In this document: piece by piece, positions 21,858 to 33,285 of the stretch
How positions within the stretch are numbered: position 1 is the first letter of the stretch
Layout: each line of letters opens with the position of its first letter
Assembly (NCBI GenBank): GCA_014218235.1
Contig: CM024766.1
Location: 73,769,207 to 73,833,206, forward strand
Reading direction: 5' to 3'
Length of the DNA: 64,000 nucleotides
DNA from: Colocasia esculenta
Lineage: Eukaryota; Streptophyta; Magnoliopsida; Alismatales; Araceae
The notes under the pieces: model-generated
What the model was told of the DNA's origin: nothing
Database searches by the model: none
What the model saw: only the letters and a program-made list of their open reading frames with translations
Translations under genes and position numbers: made by a program

Positions 21858-23972
21858 TGATGTTCATTATGTCCCCATGCAATTTTAATTAATTACATAT
21901 TTATTTTGGTGATTAACAAAACCCTATCAAAAAGTTCAAACACATATTTCATAAGTCTTAAGTACAGGAAATATACCAAGGTCAAACAAGCCAATATTGG
22001 TAAGTATTACCTTTCTGAAGCTTTAATCATTTCAAAATCATATTTCTCTAAGTCTACACCAACTCCTATTGAAAGCCACAACGATTTCCTTATGTGTGTA
22101 TCGATTTCAATAGAGTTATAACGATTTGATATCATAACAATTTCTTTATAAGACTGAGATATCATGTTGTTTCAAACAAGTCGTTCTAGTAATGATTCTT
22201 TAAGTCATCATAACGATTTCTTTAGAAATCATAACGACTTGCCCGTCGTAATGATTCCTTGTAACGATTTCTTTAGAGCTCATAATGATTTGCCTTGCGC
22301 AACGATTTCTTTAGAGCTCATAATGATTTGCTTTCGCAACGATTTCTTTAGAGCTCATAACGATTTGCCTTGCGCAACGATTTCTTTAGAGCTCAACGAT
22401 TTGCTTCACGCAACGATTTCTTTAGCGCTCATAACGATTTGCACTGCGCAACGATTTCTTTAGAGCTCATAACGATTTACTTTTCATAATGATTTGTTAA
22501 GTGTTCATAATGATTTCTTCGTTGAACACATAGACTTACTTTTCATAACGATTTGTTAAGTCTTCACAACGATTTCTTCGTTGAACACATCAACTTGCTT
22601 TTCATAACGATTTGTTAAGTCTTCACAACGATTTCTTCGTTGAACACATCGATTTTCTTTCCATAACGATTTGTTAAGTGTTCGTAACGATTTCTTCGTT
22701 GAACACATCGACTTGCTTTTCATAACGATTTGTTAAGTCTTCACAATGATTTCTTCGTTGAACACATCGATTTGCTTTCCATAACGATTTCTTAAGTGTT
22801 CATAACGATTTCTTCATTGAACACATCGACTTGCTTTCCATAATGGTTTATATCGACTTGATATTTATCTTATCTCTTAAAGCGTTGAATAGTCAAAGTC
22901 TTCTCTTATTTGTCTGACTGTTGTGCATTTAATGAAGACAGAACGTATCTCTGCATGCATGCAGATGATATCTTTTCATTATCGTGCATATTTTGTCAAC
23001 ATCTTTTAGAACAAGCTATTTGGCATTGTTATTTTGGTGAATATTCACATCAATATTTACTGACAATAAGAGATAGTCTAGCTGTCTACTGCTCTAGCAT
23101 TTAATATGTGCAGGGTCCTAAAGACATTCTGTCATACAACGTTGGACCATATAGATGCCAGAAGACCTTATCTCTTTGCGTGCTCAACTGGATAAAAGAT
23201 TGTTGAAGCTTCCAAATGTCAAGCAGTCTAACGTCTACCAATCTAAGAGACAACGGTTACTTCAACGGCCGTATTTCAAATGGAGATATAAATACAAGAT
23301 AGAAGATCAGAAGAAAAGGAGAAATGATCAACGTACAAGCAATTCAAATCATCTGATAGAATTCTAGCGCCAAGAACCTCATTCCTTCTCGTGTTGCTCT
23401 TTGCTCTCCACACTGTAGTGAAAATCTTGAGAGAGCTCGTGTAGTTCTGAGAGTCTACTGTGTTTCTAGATCTTTACTCTCAGTCCTGCTTGCTTCAGAT
23501 CTTAGCTTGTTGAAGCTTGATCTAGGGGCTTGTTTTTACTGCTTTCTTTTGGTGTAGTTGTTCCCTTCTGTGTTGAAGGAAGACCTGGTAGAGCTTCCAG
23601 GGTGTTGTTGTTCCCTTTTATTGTGAAGGAAGACCTGGTGGGGTATCCAGGGTGGTGTAATTCCCTTCGTGTGAAGGAAGACCAGCTGAGCTGGGTGTTG
23701 TAGTGTCCATAGGGGGACTGTACCCTAGTTAGTGGAATCCTGAGTTGTTACTCAGGGACTGGACGTAGGACTCCTAAGGAGAGGAGGTCCGAACCAAGAT
23801 AATTTCTTGTGTTGTGTAGTTGTTTTTCTTGTGTGATTGGTCTTTGAACTCACTGTTACTAACCTTCATCGAAGAACATATTTGTGTGAATGTTTTAAGT
23901 TCAGGTAGTAATCAAATATTTTTTAAAAGACCCATTCACCCCCCCCCCTCTGGGCTTGTCAACTGGGCAACA
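21858..23972 (+). repeat. 5' LTR of C
   Basis: 2115 bp. It holds a long AACGATTT repeat field (22079-22845), a TATA box TATAAATA (23287-23294) and three imperfect ~50-bp repeats around GAAGGAAGACCTGGT (about 23555-23700). A GGGACTGGACGTAGGACT block near the end is shared with LTRs of A and D and with the scrap at 59255. Confidence 0.93.
22079..22845 (+). repeat. AACGATTT repeat field in C 5' LTR
   Basis: Several dozen AACGATTT, AATGATTT or TCGACTTG units occur. Two higher-order repeats are visible. The first is a ~39-bp unit (TTTAGAGCTCATAACGATTT plus GCCTTGCGCAACGATTTC), roughly from 22215 to 22475. The second is a ~59-bp unit built on GATTTGTTAAGTCTTCACAA and CTTCGTTGAACACATCGA, roughly from 22490 to 22845. 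The 3' LTR counterpart is 33508-34329 with different copy numbers. Confidence 0.85.
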
Positions 23973-23974
23973 AG

Positions 23975-23986
23975 TGGTATCAGAGC
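23975..23986 (+). promoter_or_regulatory. Primer-binding site of C (initiator tRNA-Met)
   Basis: TGGTATCAGAGC lies two bases after the LTR end. Confidence 0.93.
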
Positions 23987-24034
23987 GAGTCTCTTCGACA
24001 AAGAAAGATCCAACGATCTGAAGAGTAAAGATCC

Positions 24035-25807
24035 ATGGCAGCCCAAGGTAACATTGAAGGTCAGTCTGTCAACCGACCCCCTCTCTTTGATGGTGAAGAT
24101 TATGCTTATTGGAAGACCAGAATGGAGTACTTTCTTCAAGGTCACGACTATCAGATATGGTCAATAGTAGAAGAAGGTGATCTCCTGGTCACAAATGAGA
24201 AAGCTCAGTGGACAGATAATGATAGGAAAAAGATCTCCTTAAACTGTAAGGCTAAGAGTATTCTATGTTGTGCACTAAGCAAAAAAGAATTCAACAGAGT
24301 TTCAGCATGCAAATCGGCAATGGAGATGTGGAAAAAGCTTAGAATTACCTATGAAGGCACAGACAAGGTGAAGGAAACAAGAATTGATATTATTGTTACT
24401 CAATATGAAAGATTTCAGATGCAATCAGGTGAGTCCATAACTCAAATGTTCAGTAGATTCACAGATATCACAAATGGGTTAGCCAGACTAGGAAAGACCT
24501 ATGAAATGGGAGACATGGTGAGGAAAGTTCATAGATCCCTACCATCTTCATGGACTCCTAAAGTTACATCCATTAAAGAAGCTAATGATCTAAAGAGAAT
24601 GTCTTTGGAAAAGCTCATTGGGTACCTTATGGCCCATGAGATAAACATGGAAAGATTAGGAGAATCCTCCAGCAGAAAGAAGCAGTCAAATGCGCTCAAG
24701 GCTGATGAAGAGTCGTCAGAAGAATCACTGGACAACAGTGAGAACAGCAAGGATAGTGATGATGAAGAAGCTATGCTGTCCAGAAGACTACAACGAATTC
24801 TAGCCAAAAAGAAGATGTTTCAATCTGGCAGAAGATTCTTCAAGAAAAATAAAGAGTTTAAGAAGCCAGAAGGAAAAGATCTGAAGAAAGGAGAACCTAC
24901 ATGTTATGAGTGCAAAAAGCCTGGACATATCAAGGTAGAGTGTCCAAAGCTTAAGAAAGATGGACACAAGAAGAAAGATAACTTCAGACGATTCAAGAAA
25001 TACAAGATGAAGGGAATGGCAGCCGCATGGGAAAACAACAGCGACTCAGACAGTGAGTCAAGCTCAACCAGTGATGAAGAAGAAGCCAACTTGGCTTTCA
25101 TGGCAAATACAGATGATAAGGTAACATCTGATTCCTCCTTTGATTCCTGCAATGATTCTGATTCTGATAATTTAGAGGATGCATTCAATGAACTATATGA
25201 TAAATATAGAGATGTATCTAAATTAATGAAAGTTAGTAAGAAAAACATTACTTGTTTAGAGAATACAAACTCAGATCTAAAATCTGAAAATGAGCAACTA
25301 GAAAAATAGTTAACTGAACTTAAAAGAAGAAATGAGTTATTATGTGAAGATCTAAAGGATAAGAATGAACAAATAATTAAATTGGAAAAACAGGCAGGCA
25401 CAGATGAACTGAAAACAGAAATAAAATCATTAATAGATGAAAATAAGAAATTATCTAGCACATTGGAAAAATTCACAAATGGTAAAAACTCCCTCATATT
25501 AAAAGGTGCTAGAAGATCAGGTATGAAGAAAAATGGATTGGGATATACACCCCCAGATAATGAAGAAACCATAGTTTATCCTAAAATATATCCAACGCCT
25601 AAATTTGTACCTGAACAAGACATTGCATACAAGGTAGATTTCAAATATATAGAAAAAATAACAAAATTATCCTGCTGCAGTCACTGTAACAAGTTAGGAC
25701 ATATCATAACAACATGCCCAACAAGACATAGGAAATGGATAATCAAAGGTAAAATCAATGATACTAACCAATCAAGACCCAAAAGAATTTGGGTACCTAA
25801 AACTTGA
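24035..25807 (+). pseudogene. gag: gag of C, one nonsense codon, otherwise complete
   Basis: About 590 codons from ATG 24035 (MAAQGNIEGQSV) to TGA 25805. Order: N-terminal RPPLFDGEDYAYWKTRM block, CKSAMEMW...YEGTDKVKETR, LIGYLMAHEINMER (about residue 195-208), basic region, zinc knuckle CYECKKPGHIKVEC (about residue 290), acidic Ser/Asp stretch, coiled coil (about residues 385-490), PTPKFV region, second knuckle CCSHCNKLGHIITTC (about residue 548) and the end RIWVPK. The only break is TAG at 25307-25309 inside the coiled coil. The length and layout match the intact Gag of D. Confidence 0.94.
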
Positions 25808-25821
25808 TGATTTTATTTCAG
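25793..25821 (+). other. GT...AG interval between gag and pol of C (29 nt)
   Basis: It starts GTACCTAAAACTTG after the Trp codon of RIW and ends TTTTATTTCAG. The gag stop (TGA 25805) lies inside. Removing 29 nt (2 mod 3) brings gag and pol into one frame. Confidence 0.62.
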
Positions 25822-28800
25822 GGTAACCCTCGAGCATCCAAATGGTATCTGGACAGTGGGTGCTCAAGGCACATGTCAGGTAATCGAAAGCTATTCTCTC
25901 ATCTACAAGCTGAAGAAGGAATAGTTACCTATGGAGACAATGGGAAAGGCACAGTGATTGGCAGTGGTTCTGTGAGCAACAAAGGAAAGATAGTCATTGA
26001 AGATTTATTGCTTGTCAAAGGGCTGAAGCACAATCTTATCAGCATCAGCCAGCTTTGTGACAGAGGTCATCAGATTCAGTTTCAAGAGTCAAAGTGCAGC
26101 ATATTGAAGGATGGAGCAGTAATTTTCGAAGCCAATAGAGAGAAGAACCTGTATGCACTTCATATTGAAGAACTCAAGGATCAAGATGTCTGTTTGGCAG
26201 CAAACAAGGATCAATCAACTGAACTGTGGCACAGAAGACTGGGACATTGCAGCATAGACGGTATGAGAAAAGTGCTAAAGAAGAATCTTGTGGGAGGTCT
26301 GCCAAAGGTCAGCACAAAATTGGATGGTGTCTGCAGACCTTGTGCCAAGGGAAAACATGTTAAGAATTCCTTCAAGTCAAAGACTGTAGTGACAGCCTGA
26401 AAACCCTTAGAACTCCTTCATATGGATTTATTTGGGCCAATGAGAACCACCAATCTTGGAGGAAAGATATTCGGGTTTGTTATAGTTGATGATTATTCCA
26501 GGTTTACTTGGGTGTCATTTTTAGAACATAAAGATGATACTTTTGAAAGCTTTATCAGCTTTAGCAAGAAGGTTCAGAAAGACAAGAAATTCAGTATTAT
26601 TAGTATTCGATCAGATCATGGAGGTGAATTTCAGAATGAGAAATTTGTAAAGTTCTGTGAAAATGAAGGGATTGAACACAATTTCTCAGCACCAAGGACA
26701 CCACAGCAAAATGGAGTTGCTGAGAGGAAGAATAGAACTCTATTGGACATGGCAAGAACAATGTTATCAGAATATAATTTGCCAAGATACTTTTGGGCTG
26801 AAGCAGTGAACACAGCAAGCTATATTATCAATAGAGTAATGATCAGGCCAATCTTAAAGAAGACTGCATACGAACTGTTTAACGGAAAGAAGCTAAAGAT
26901 CAGCCACTTTAGGACATTTGGATGTCCTTGCTTCATTCACAATAATGGAAAAAGGGATATTGATAAGTTGGATGCCAAATCAGATGAAGGTATCTTCATG
27001 GGGTATGCTTTTAAACCCAAAGGTTATAGAGTATTTAACAAATGTAGCTTATTAATTGAACAATCTGTGCATATTATTTTTGATGAGACTAACCCTTCCT
27101 TGAGAAAGGAAGAAGATAGTGACAATGATGATGTAGACAAACTGTCCAAGAAACTAAAGGATACCTCAATTGAAGACAGGGATGATCCACCTCTGGAAGA
27201 CTTGCAACAACAAGATATTACACATGAAAATCTTCCAAAGGAGTGGAGATACAAGAAGGATCACCCACCTGAGAACATTATTGGTGATCCATCTGTAGGG
27301 GTAAGAACAAGAGATAATGTAATTCCTTGTGATTATCTAGCATTTGTTTCTCAAATAGAGCCTAGGACAGTCAACGAAGCTCTTACTGATGAATCCTCGA
27401 TTATAGCCATGCAAGATGAACTAAATCAGTTCAAGAGAAACCAAGTATGGTCACTTGTTCCCAGACCATCAGACCATCCAGTTATTGGCACCAAATGGGT
27501 GTTCAGAAATAAATTGGATGATGCTGGTGTAATCTTAAGAAATAAGGCCAGATTGGTGGCTCAAGGCTATTCCCAAGAGGAAGGTATAGATTTTGATGAA
27601 ACCTATGCACATGTGGCTAGACTTGAGGCTATCAGAATATTACTTGCATATGCATCTGCTCTAGATTTAAAACTATTTCAAATGGATGTTAAATCTGCAT
27701 TTCTGAATGGTTTTATTAAAGAGGAAGTTTATGTAGAACAGCCTCCAGATTTTGATGATTTAGAATTTCCAAATCATGCTTTTAAACTTCACAAGGCTCT
27801 ATATGGCTTAAAGCAAGCACCTAGAGCCCGGAATGAAAGGCTTAGTTCTTTTCTTCTAAACCATGGTTTCAATAGAGGCCAAGTAGATAGTACTCTTTTT
27901 ATAAAGTCAAAAGTCAAGCACATACTACTAGTTCAAATTTATGTAGATGACATTATTTTTTGTTCTACTGATGAATCCCTTTGCAAGTATTTTGAAAGAT
28001 TGATGCAGGGAGAGTTTGAGATGAGCATGATGGGGGAACTCAATTATTTTCTTGGACTACAAATCAAGCAAGGAAGAGATGGCACCCACATCTGTCAAGC
28101 AAAATACACCAAAGTGCTTTTGAAGAAATTTGGTTTTGAGAACACAAAGCCACTCTCAACACCAATGAGTATATCTACAAGGATGGATAGTGACAAGGAT
28201 GGTAAGAAAGTAGATCAAAAGATCTACAGAGGTATGATTGGTTCATTACTTTACTTAACGGCTAGTAGACCTGATATTCTATTCAGTGTATGCATGTGTG
28301 CTAGGTATCAAGCAGATCCTAGAGAATCTCATTTAATCTCTGTAAAAAGAATATTTAGATATTTAGCTAGAACTCAGGACTTAGGTCTATGGTATCCAGA
28401 ATCTTGTGAAATTAATTTAGTAGGATACTCTGATTCTGACTATGCTGGATGCAAAGTAGATAGAAAAATCACCAGTGGTTGTTGTCAATTTCTTGCAGGG
28501 TGTTTGATATTCTGGTCCTCAAAGAAACAAAATTCAGTGGCACTGTCTACAGCTGAAGCTGAGTACGTGGCTGCTAGAAGTTGTTGTACACAACTCCTAT
28601 GGATAAAGCAACAACTTGAGGATTTCAGACTAAATATCAAATCAATTCCACTACTGTGTGACAACACCAGTGCTATCAATCTCACCAAAAATCCAGTCCA
28701 ACATTCAAAGACCAAACATATTTAGGTTAGATATCATTTTATTCGTGATCATGTAGCAAATGGTAACATTAAAATATCTTTTATTGACACAAATGGTCAG

Positions 28801-28880
28801 TTAGTAGATATTTTCACAAAGCCTTACCCGAGGAGAGATTTATGTCTCTTAGAAGGGAATTGGGCATGTGTAATTTGTGA
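25822..28880 (+). pseudogene. pol: pol of C: protease, integrase, RT, RNase H; nearly intact
   Basis: About 1020 codons. Protease LDSGCSRHMSGN keeps its catalytic Asp (25852-25854). Integrase has the HRRLGHCS...CRPCAKGK finger, a TGA at 26398, MDLFGPMRT, RSDHGGEF and QNGVAERKNRT, so the catalytic acidic residues are visible. RT has MDVKSAFLNGF and YVDD (27940-27951). RNase H has SDSDYAGCKVDRK and STAEAEYVA. A TAG at 28723 and a one-base deletion in the final KPLPEE-like motif (about 28828) break the end. The remaining frame finishes at TGA 28878. Confidence 0.94.
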
Positions 28881-29279
28881 AGAGATTTCTGTTTAAAACT
28901 GGCATATAAATTTTCAGAATTAAGTAAGTTTTGCCTCCATGGCCTTATGAAAAAGTAATTTAAATTATCTTTCCGGGCCGCTCTCTTTATAAAGTCTGTT
29001 GAGTTGGTCAAACTCATTTGTCGTTTTCTGCCACCTTTTGGCGCCGCACTTTTCGGTATAGCATTTATTTAACTCCGAAAATCGATGTGGGAACGATTCA
29101 TCTCCTATCTTCTACCTTTTTCCCTCTTTCGTCTGGTTGCCTGAGCCGATGCCCTAACGACTTCGACACCGACTCTCTGCAAATTTGAAGCCCTTCACCT
29201 CTTCCCGCGAAGAATTTCTTGAGGGCTTTCACTTCTGCCACCATCTCCTCTATCCTGAAACCCTCCTCCACTCAAATCC
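28881..29279 (+). other. Spacer between pol and ORF3 of C
   Basis: It contains a TATA-like TTTATAAAG (about 28985-28993) and, at about 29078-29098, an ATCGATG...GGAACGATTC stretch that resembles LTR units of C and D, plus TAACGACTTCGAC near 29155. These are weak single matches, not an array. No other gene is seen. Confidence 0.35.
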
Positions 29280-32200
29280 ATGGCCACACCAGTTGTTTCC
29301 GGCAGTCTTGAGGGCTACGGCGCTGAGTACCTCTCTCTTGAGCAGCAGGAAAGGTTCACGTTCGTGAAGACCAAGCTTTGTGGAAATAAGGCAGTGGATG
29401 TAGCTGATCTTGAGAAGAACGGCATGCACAGCATAGTGGTCACAGTGAGAAGAATGCAGTGGACAAACATTTCGACCTTCTCTGAGGTAGGCTATCCAGA
29501 CCTTGTGAAGGCGTTCTACGTTTGCTTGAAATCAGAGGCAGATGGGTCCCTGACATCTTCAGCCAAGGGAACCTCGATCAAAATTGATTACAATCTTCTG
29601 AAGACTCTATTTGATGTAAGTTCGACTGGTCACAGTGGAATCCACACTATGGATACCCAGGTCAAGGGTCTCGAAATCATTGGTCCTGAATTCCGGTTGA
29701 GAGATGGGAAAATAGATATCAATCAGTTGAATGCATTCAATCGACTTCTGCACTTTATTGTTTGTCAAATTCTAGTTCCTAGGAGTGCAACTTTTTCAAC
29801 CTATACCAAGGTAGATTCGGATATGATGTTCTGGGCCATACAGAACAAGGAGATTAACATGGCCGAAGTGATGATAGAGAGGATGAAGTTTGTTCGTAAT
29901 CAGATTTGGGACACCAAGAGTAAGCTCAATGTATCTCTACCTTATGCTCACTTGCTCACCAAGGTTTTCAAACACTTTGGTGTTGACATGTCTGGGGCAG
30001 TAGTTGAGAAGATGGGCCAGAGCATTAGGTCCAGAAATCTTAGAAAAAGTGGTTTCTCAATCATTAATGGTGTATGGACCAAGACCACAGTGGCTAAGGG
30101 TGAGGCTATAATTGGCGAAGCCCCTGAAGTCCAGCCAGAGGAAGTGGTAGCACCAGCAGCAGTGGTAGTAGCAGCACCAGTGACCGCATCAGAAGCAGAA
30201 GTAGCAACAGCAGCAACAGTGACATAAGATGCACCAGAATCAACTTCAACTCAAGTAGTAGTTTTTGAGACAGAATTTTCAGCAGCACCAGCAGCAGGAG
30301 TACCAGCTGAAGTTGCATCCGCAGCAGAAGAGGCACCAGAATCATCATTTGCAGTAGAATTGGAAAGAGAAAGTGCAGAGGAAGTCTCAGTGGCACCAGC
30401 AAGAGGTGAAGTGGAAGAAGTTGTGGCATCCGGCCACCTTCAAGACGCAGCTGTAGAAGATGCTCCCAGCCATGAGGAGCAAAATGTTAGTGAGCCTCAA
30501 ATATCAGAATCCGTGGCAGTGGGCGACAATGTTGAAGTACCTGTGATGGAAGAAGCTCCCATTCAGGGGAGCAAGGAAGTATTGCAGAAGATGCTCCTAT
30601 TGAGGGGGAGCAGTCTGTCAGCCCAAATATCCCAGAAGAAAACACTGTACCAATGGCAGATATCTCCGGTTTAGGCACTTCATTGGAAGGAAATGAAGGC
30701 ATACCTCAGGGGGAGAGCACTAAAAATCCCCCAGAAGAACATTTCCGAGATGGGGAAATGGCTAGCTCCTCAGAATCTGATGAGAATGCCAATATTGATG
30801 AAGTACAGGCTCCTGTGAACCAAGCCAAGGAGAAAAGGAAGGAAGTTGCTCCAGAACTTCCTCTTCTTGCAGATGCTCCATATCAAAGGACCCAGAGGCA
30901 GAAGATTGTGATACAACTAAAGCCTGTCATAGAAAGACTAGATGTTCAAGAAGAAATCATATGCTATTTGCAGTCCGATGTCAATTCAATTTTCATGAGC
31001 CAGGCCTCCACCTCAAAAAAGTTGTTACAAGTAAGGAATGCAATGAAATGGTTCAATAAGGAAATGGGATCCATGAAGGCCTTACTTTTAGAAGTTCTGC
31101 AAGCCATAAAAGCTCAAGCACCTCCATCTTCTGAGCCTCCTACTACATCAGCTGCAGAAATGGAAGGGCCATCTATGGTTTCAGAAGAAGTACCTTTGGA
31201 GTCAGGGCCATCCGGGCCCTCAGTTCAGGAGCAAGGGCCATCAGGGCCTCCAGCTGAAGGGTCAGGACCATCCGAGCAGGCAGGGAACAAGCAGATTCCA
31301 GCAGAAGAACCTGTTGTAGATCCAGTGCCCCCAATTTCTTCTCCTTCTAAAACCCCTGCTCCTCCATCTCCTCCTTCAGCCTCCACTGCTCCACCTGCAC
31401 CTCCAACCTTTAAGCAACCACAACCTAGAAACATCTCCTCACCAACACCTTTTTCCTCTCACTCCACCTCACCTCCTACATCTTCAACACCCTTTCCTCC
31501 ACCTCGTCCTATCTTTGAGGTTCCTCCAGCCTCATCATCAGCTGGCGCCTCCTCCTCTGGTCCCTCATCATCAGCTGGACCATCTCATCACACCACTTCT
31601 CATCCACCATCCCTTCTTCATCCTCATACTCCTCCCTCCTTTATCACCATCATCCCAAAAGGAGCTTAAATTGATGGTCCCTATCTGAGCCCCATCAAAG
31701 ACGAATTTGAGGACACCATTCTTGGCTCTGTTCTCAATGTTGGCGAGCATATTCATGTCTCTGATCCTTCCTGTCCTCCCTCTAAGAAAAGAAAAACCTC
31801 CTCTTCATCTTTCAATCCATTGTATCCTCCCTTGTGGTTTTCTCTCACAGAAGTCACTAAAAACAAGCCTCTCTACAGGGAATACCTCACCATGGTTGTC
31901 TTTTCCACCGTCTTCAATCTTCCTTTCCTAAACCTTTCTGACAATCTTCACACCATCCTACCTTACACCTCTCTTACCAAGTTTGTAAGGAATAAGATCT
32001 TCTCTTCTACTCAATCCTTCTCTGAAGAAGAATGGGCACGCTCAAATAAAGTCCTCTACAACAAGTTTCTCACTGCCAGATCTGAAGTTTTTCCTCCCAA
32101 GGATCACTCTCTCACCTTGTCTGAATGGTTTCTGGTCCACCATTCCAACATCTGGGCTCCCTTCATCTAGAAAGAGATCAAGCTGATCAGGCAATTCAAG

Positions 32201-33046
32201 ATGTTTAATGATTATAGGTATCTTCATCGTTTACCTGAGGTCCAGCTCAGTCAGTTCAGGCAAGCCATCCAAAATCTTGGATCTGAGCATGGCACTGCAA
32301 CAATTCAAGTGGACTTTGCTACTCTTCAGCTGCCAGAGGCTACATATCTTCCTCCTCTTCACACTTTGCTCATGGATACACCAGTGGGCTCAGTTATTTT
32401 TGAACGTTTTGCAAGAGTGATGGGCAAAATCAAAGTTCAGAAGGGCAGTGTGGTAGCTTTCCCTAGATTTATCTTTAAGGAGTACCACCTAGGCCACATC
32501 CGTGCTGAGGTTCTAGCCCCTGCCTTGTCAAAATGTGAAAGACTGACACCTGTAGGTTGGGCCATGTTCTATCCCTTATCTGCTCAGCAATTGTCGGATA
32601 CAAATGCAACCTTAGCCAGGGAAGGCTGCCCTCCAATCTCAGCTACAACCTTTCTGGACATGAATTCCCTCCATCTTGTAAATGATCCTCTTCACATTTG
32701 GGTGGAAAGGTACAAAGTCTATGTCGCCATGCGCCATGAATTGAAGCATAGGCAGATCTTCTATCCTGTTTCCCTTAATCAATTTCTTGCTTGTGCTAGC
32801 TTTGGAAAATTCACCTACTACAAGTTATCCTCGGACAGAGATCCGTACCATGATTTCCTTGAAGCTCAGTTGGTCCTTCACCTCAAAAGAATGGCTCCCT
32901 CCATGGGACCAAATTATTCTGTTGGCCCTGGACCCTCCAAGACTTACTTTGAGAAGCAGGAAGAGCAGGCCTGGGAGATTATTTCTCATTTTGCCTCTCT
33001 GTTATCCCCTGCTTATTACTTACTTGTACCACCTCAGAATGAATGA
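29280..33046 (+). pseudogene. ORF3 of C, ~1255 codons, two-domain, disrupted
   Basis: Starts at ATG 29280 (MATPVVSGSLEG). An N-terminal globular block (residues about 30-265) includes KAFYVCLK, AKGTSIKI and SLPYAHLLTKVFKHFGVDMSG, matching ORF3 of A and B. Next comes an Ala/Glu/Val-rich acidic stretch with TAA at 30225, a frameshift between about 30590 and 30660, a coiled coil (about 30910-31120), a Pro/Ser-rich linker (about 31120-31660) and TAA at 31667. A second globular domain (about 31810-33046) has TAG at 32168 and ends with FLACASFGKFTYYKLSSDRD and YFEKQEEQAWEIISHFASL. The last block aligns with the end of ORF3 of A. I see no signal peptide or convincing membrane span, so an envelope role is not supported. 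The function is unknown. Confidence 0.75.
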
Positions 33047-33285
33047 ACTACATTTGCTTGTCTCTGCTTATCTTTTCTCTTCATTCTTTGTATCAGATTA
33101 CTTTTTTGCTTAATGACAAAAAGAGGGAGAAAAATACTTAGCATGTCTGAAATACATTCCGCAAATATTCATTTTTTTTTTACTATTCATGCTTATTGTT
33201 AAGGGGAGAAAAATACTTCTGCAAATATTCAGATTATTTATTCTTGCTTATTGTTAAGTTTTGTCATCACCAAAAAGGGAGAGAT
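33047..33285 (+). other. 3' untranslated region and polypurine tracts of C
   Basis: Three purine tracts lie at 33118-33133, 33201-33213 and 33272-33284; the last ends at the LTR and is the likely plus-strand primer. No gene is seen. Confidence 0.75.

Noticed and set aside
22079..22845. CRISPR-like regularly spaced direct repeats (AACGATTT)
   Set aside because: Spacers are themselves repeats, the context is a plant LTR with TATA box and primer site, and there are no cas genes. It is a nested minisatellite.
25793..25821. Classical -1 ribosomal frameshift between gag and pol
   Set aside because: No XXXYYYZ slippery heptamer is seen in the right frame, and in A, B and C the pol frame is closed by a stop just before the acceptor-like AG, leaving almost no overlap.
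30106..30429. Minus-strand 107-aa Leu-rich ORF that looks like a membrane protein
   Set aside because: It is the antisense of the Ala/Glu/Val-rich low-complexity part of ORF3 of C.
29280..33046. ORF3 as a retroviral-type envelope protein
   Set aside because: No signal peptide, furin-like site or clear membrane span is visible. The env-like label rests only on position after pol.
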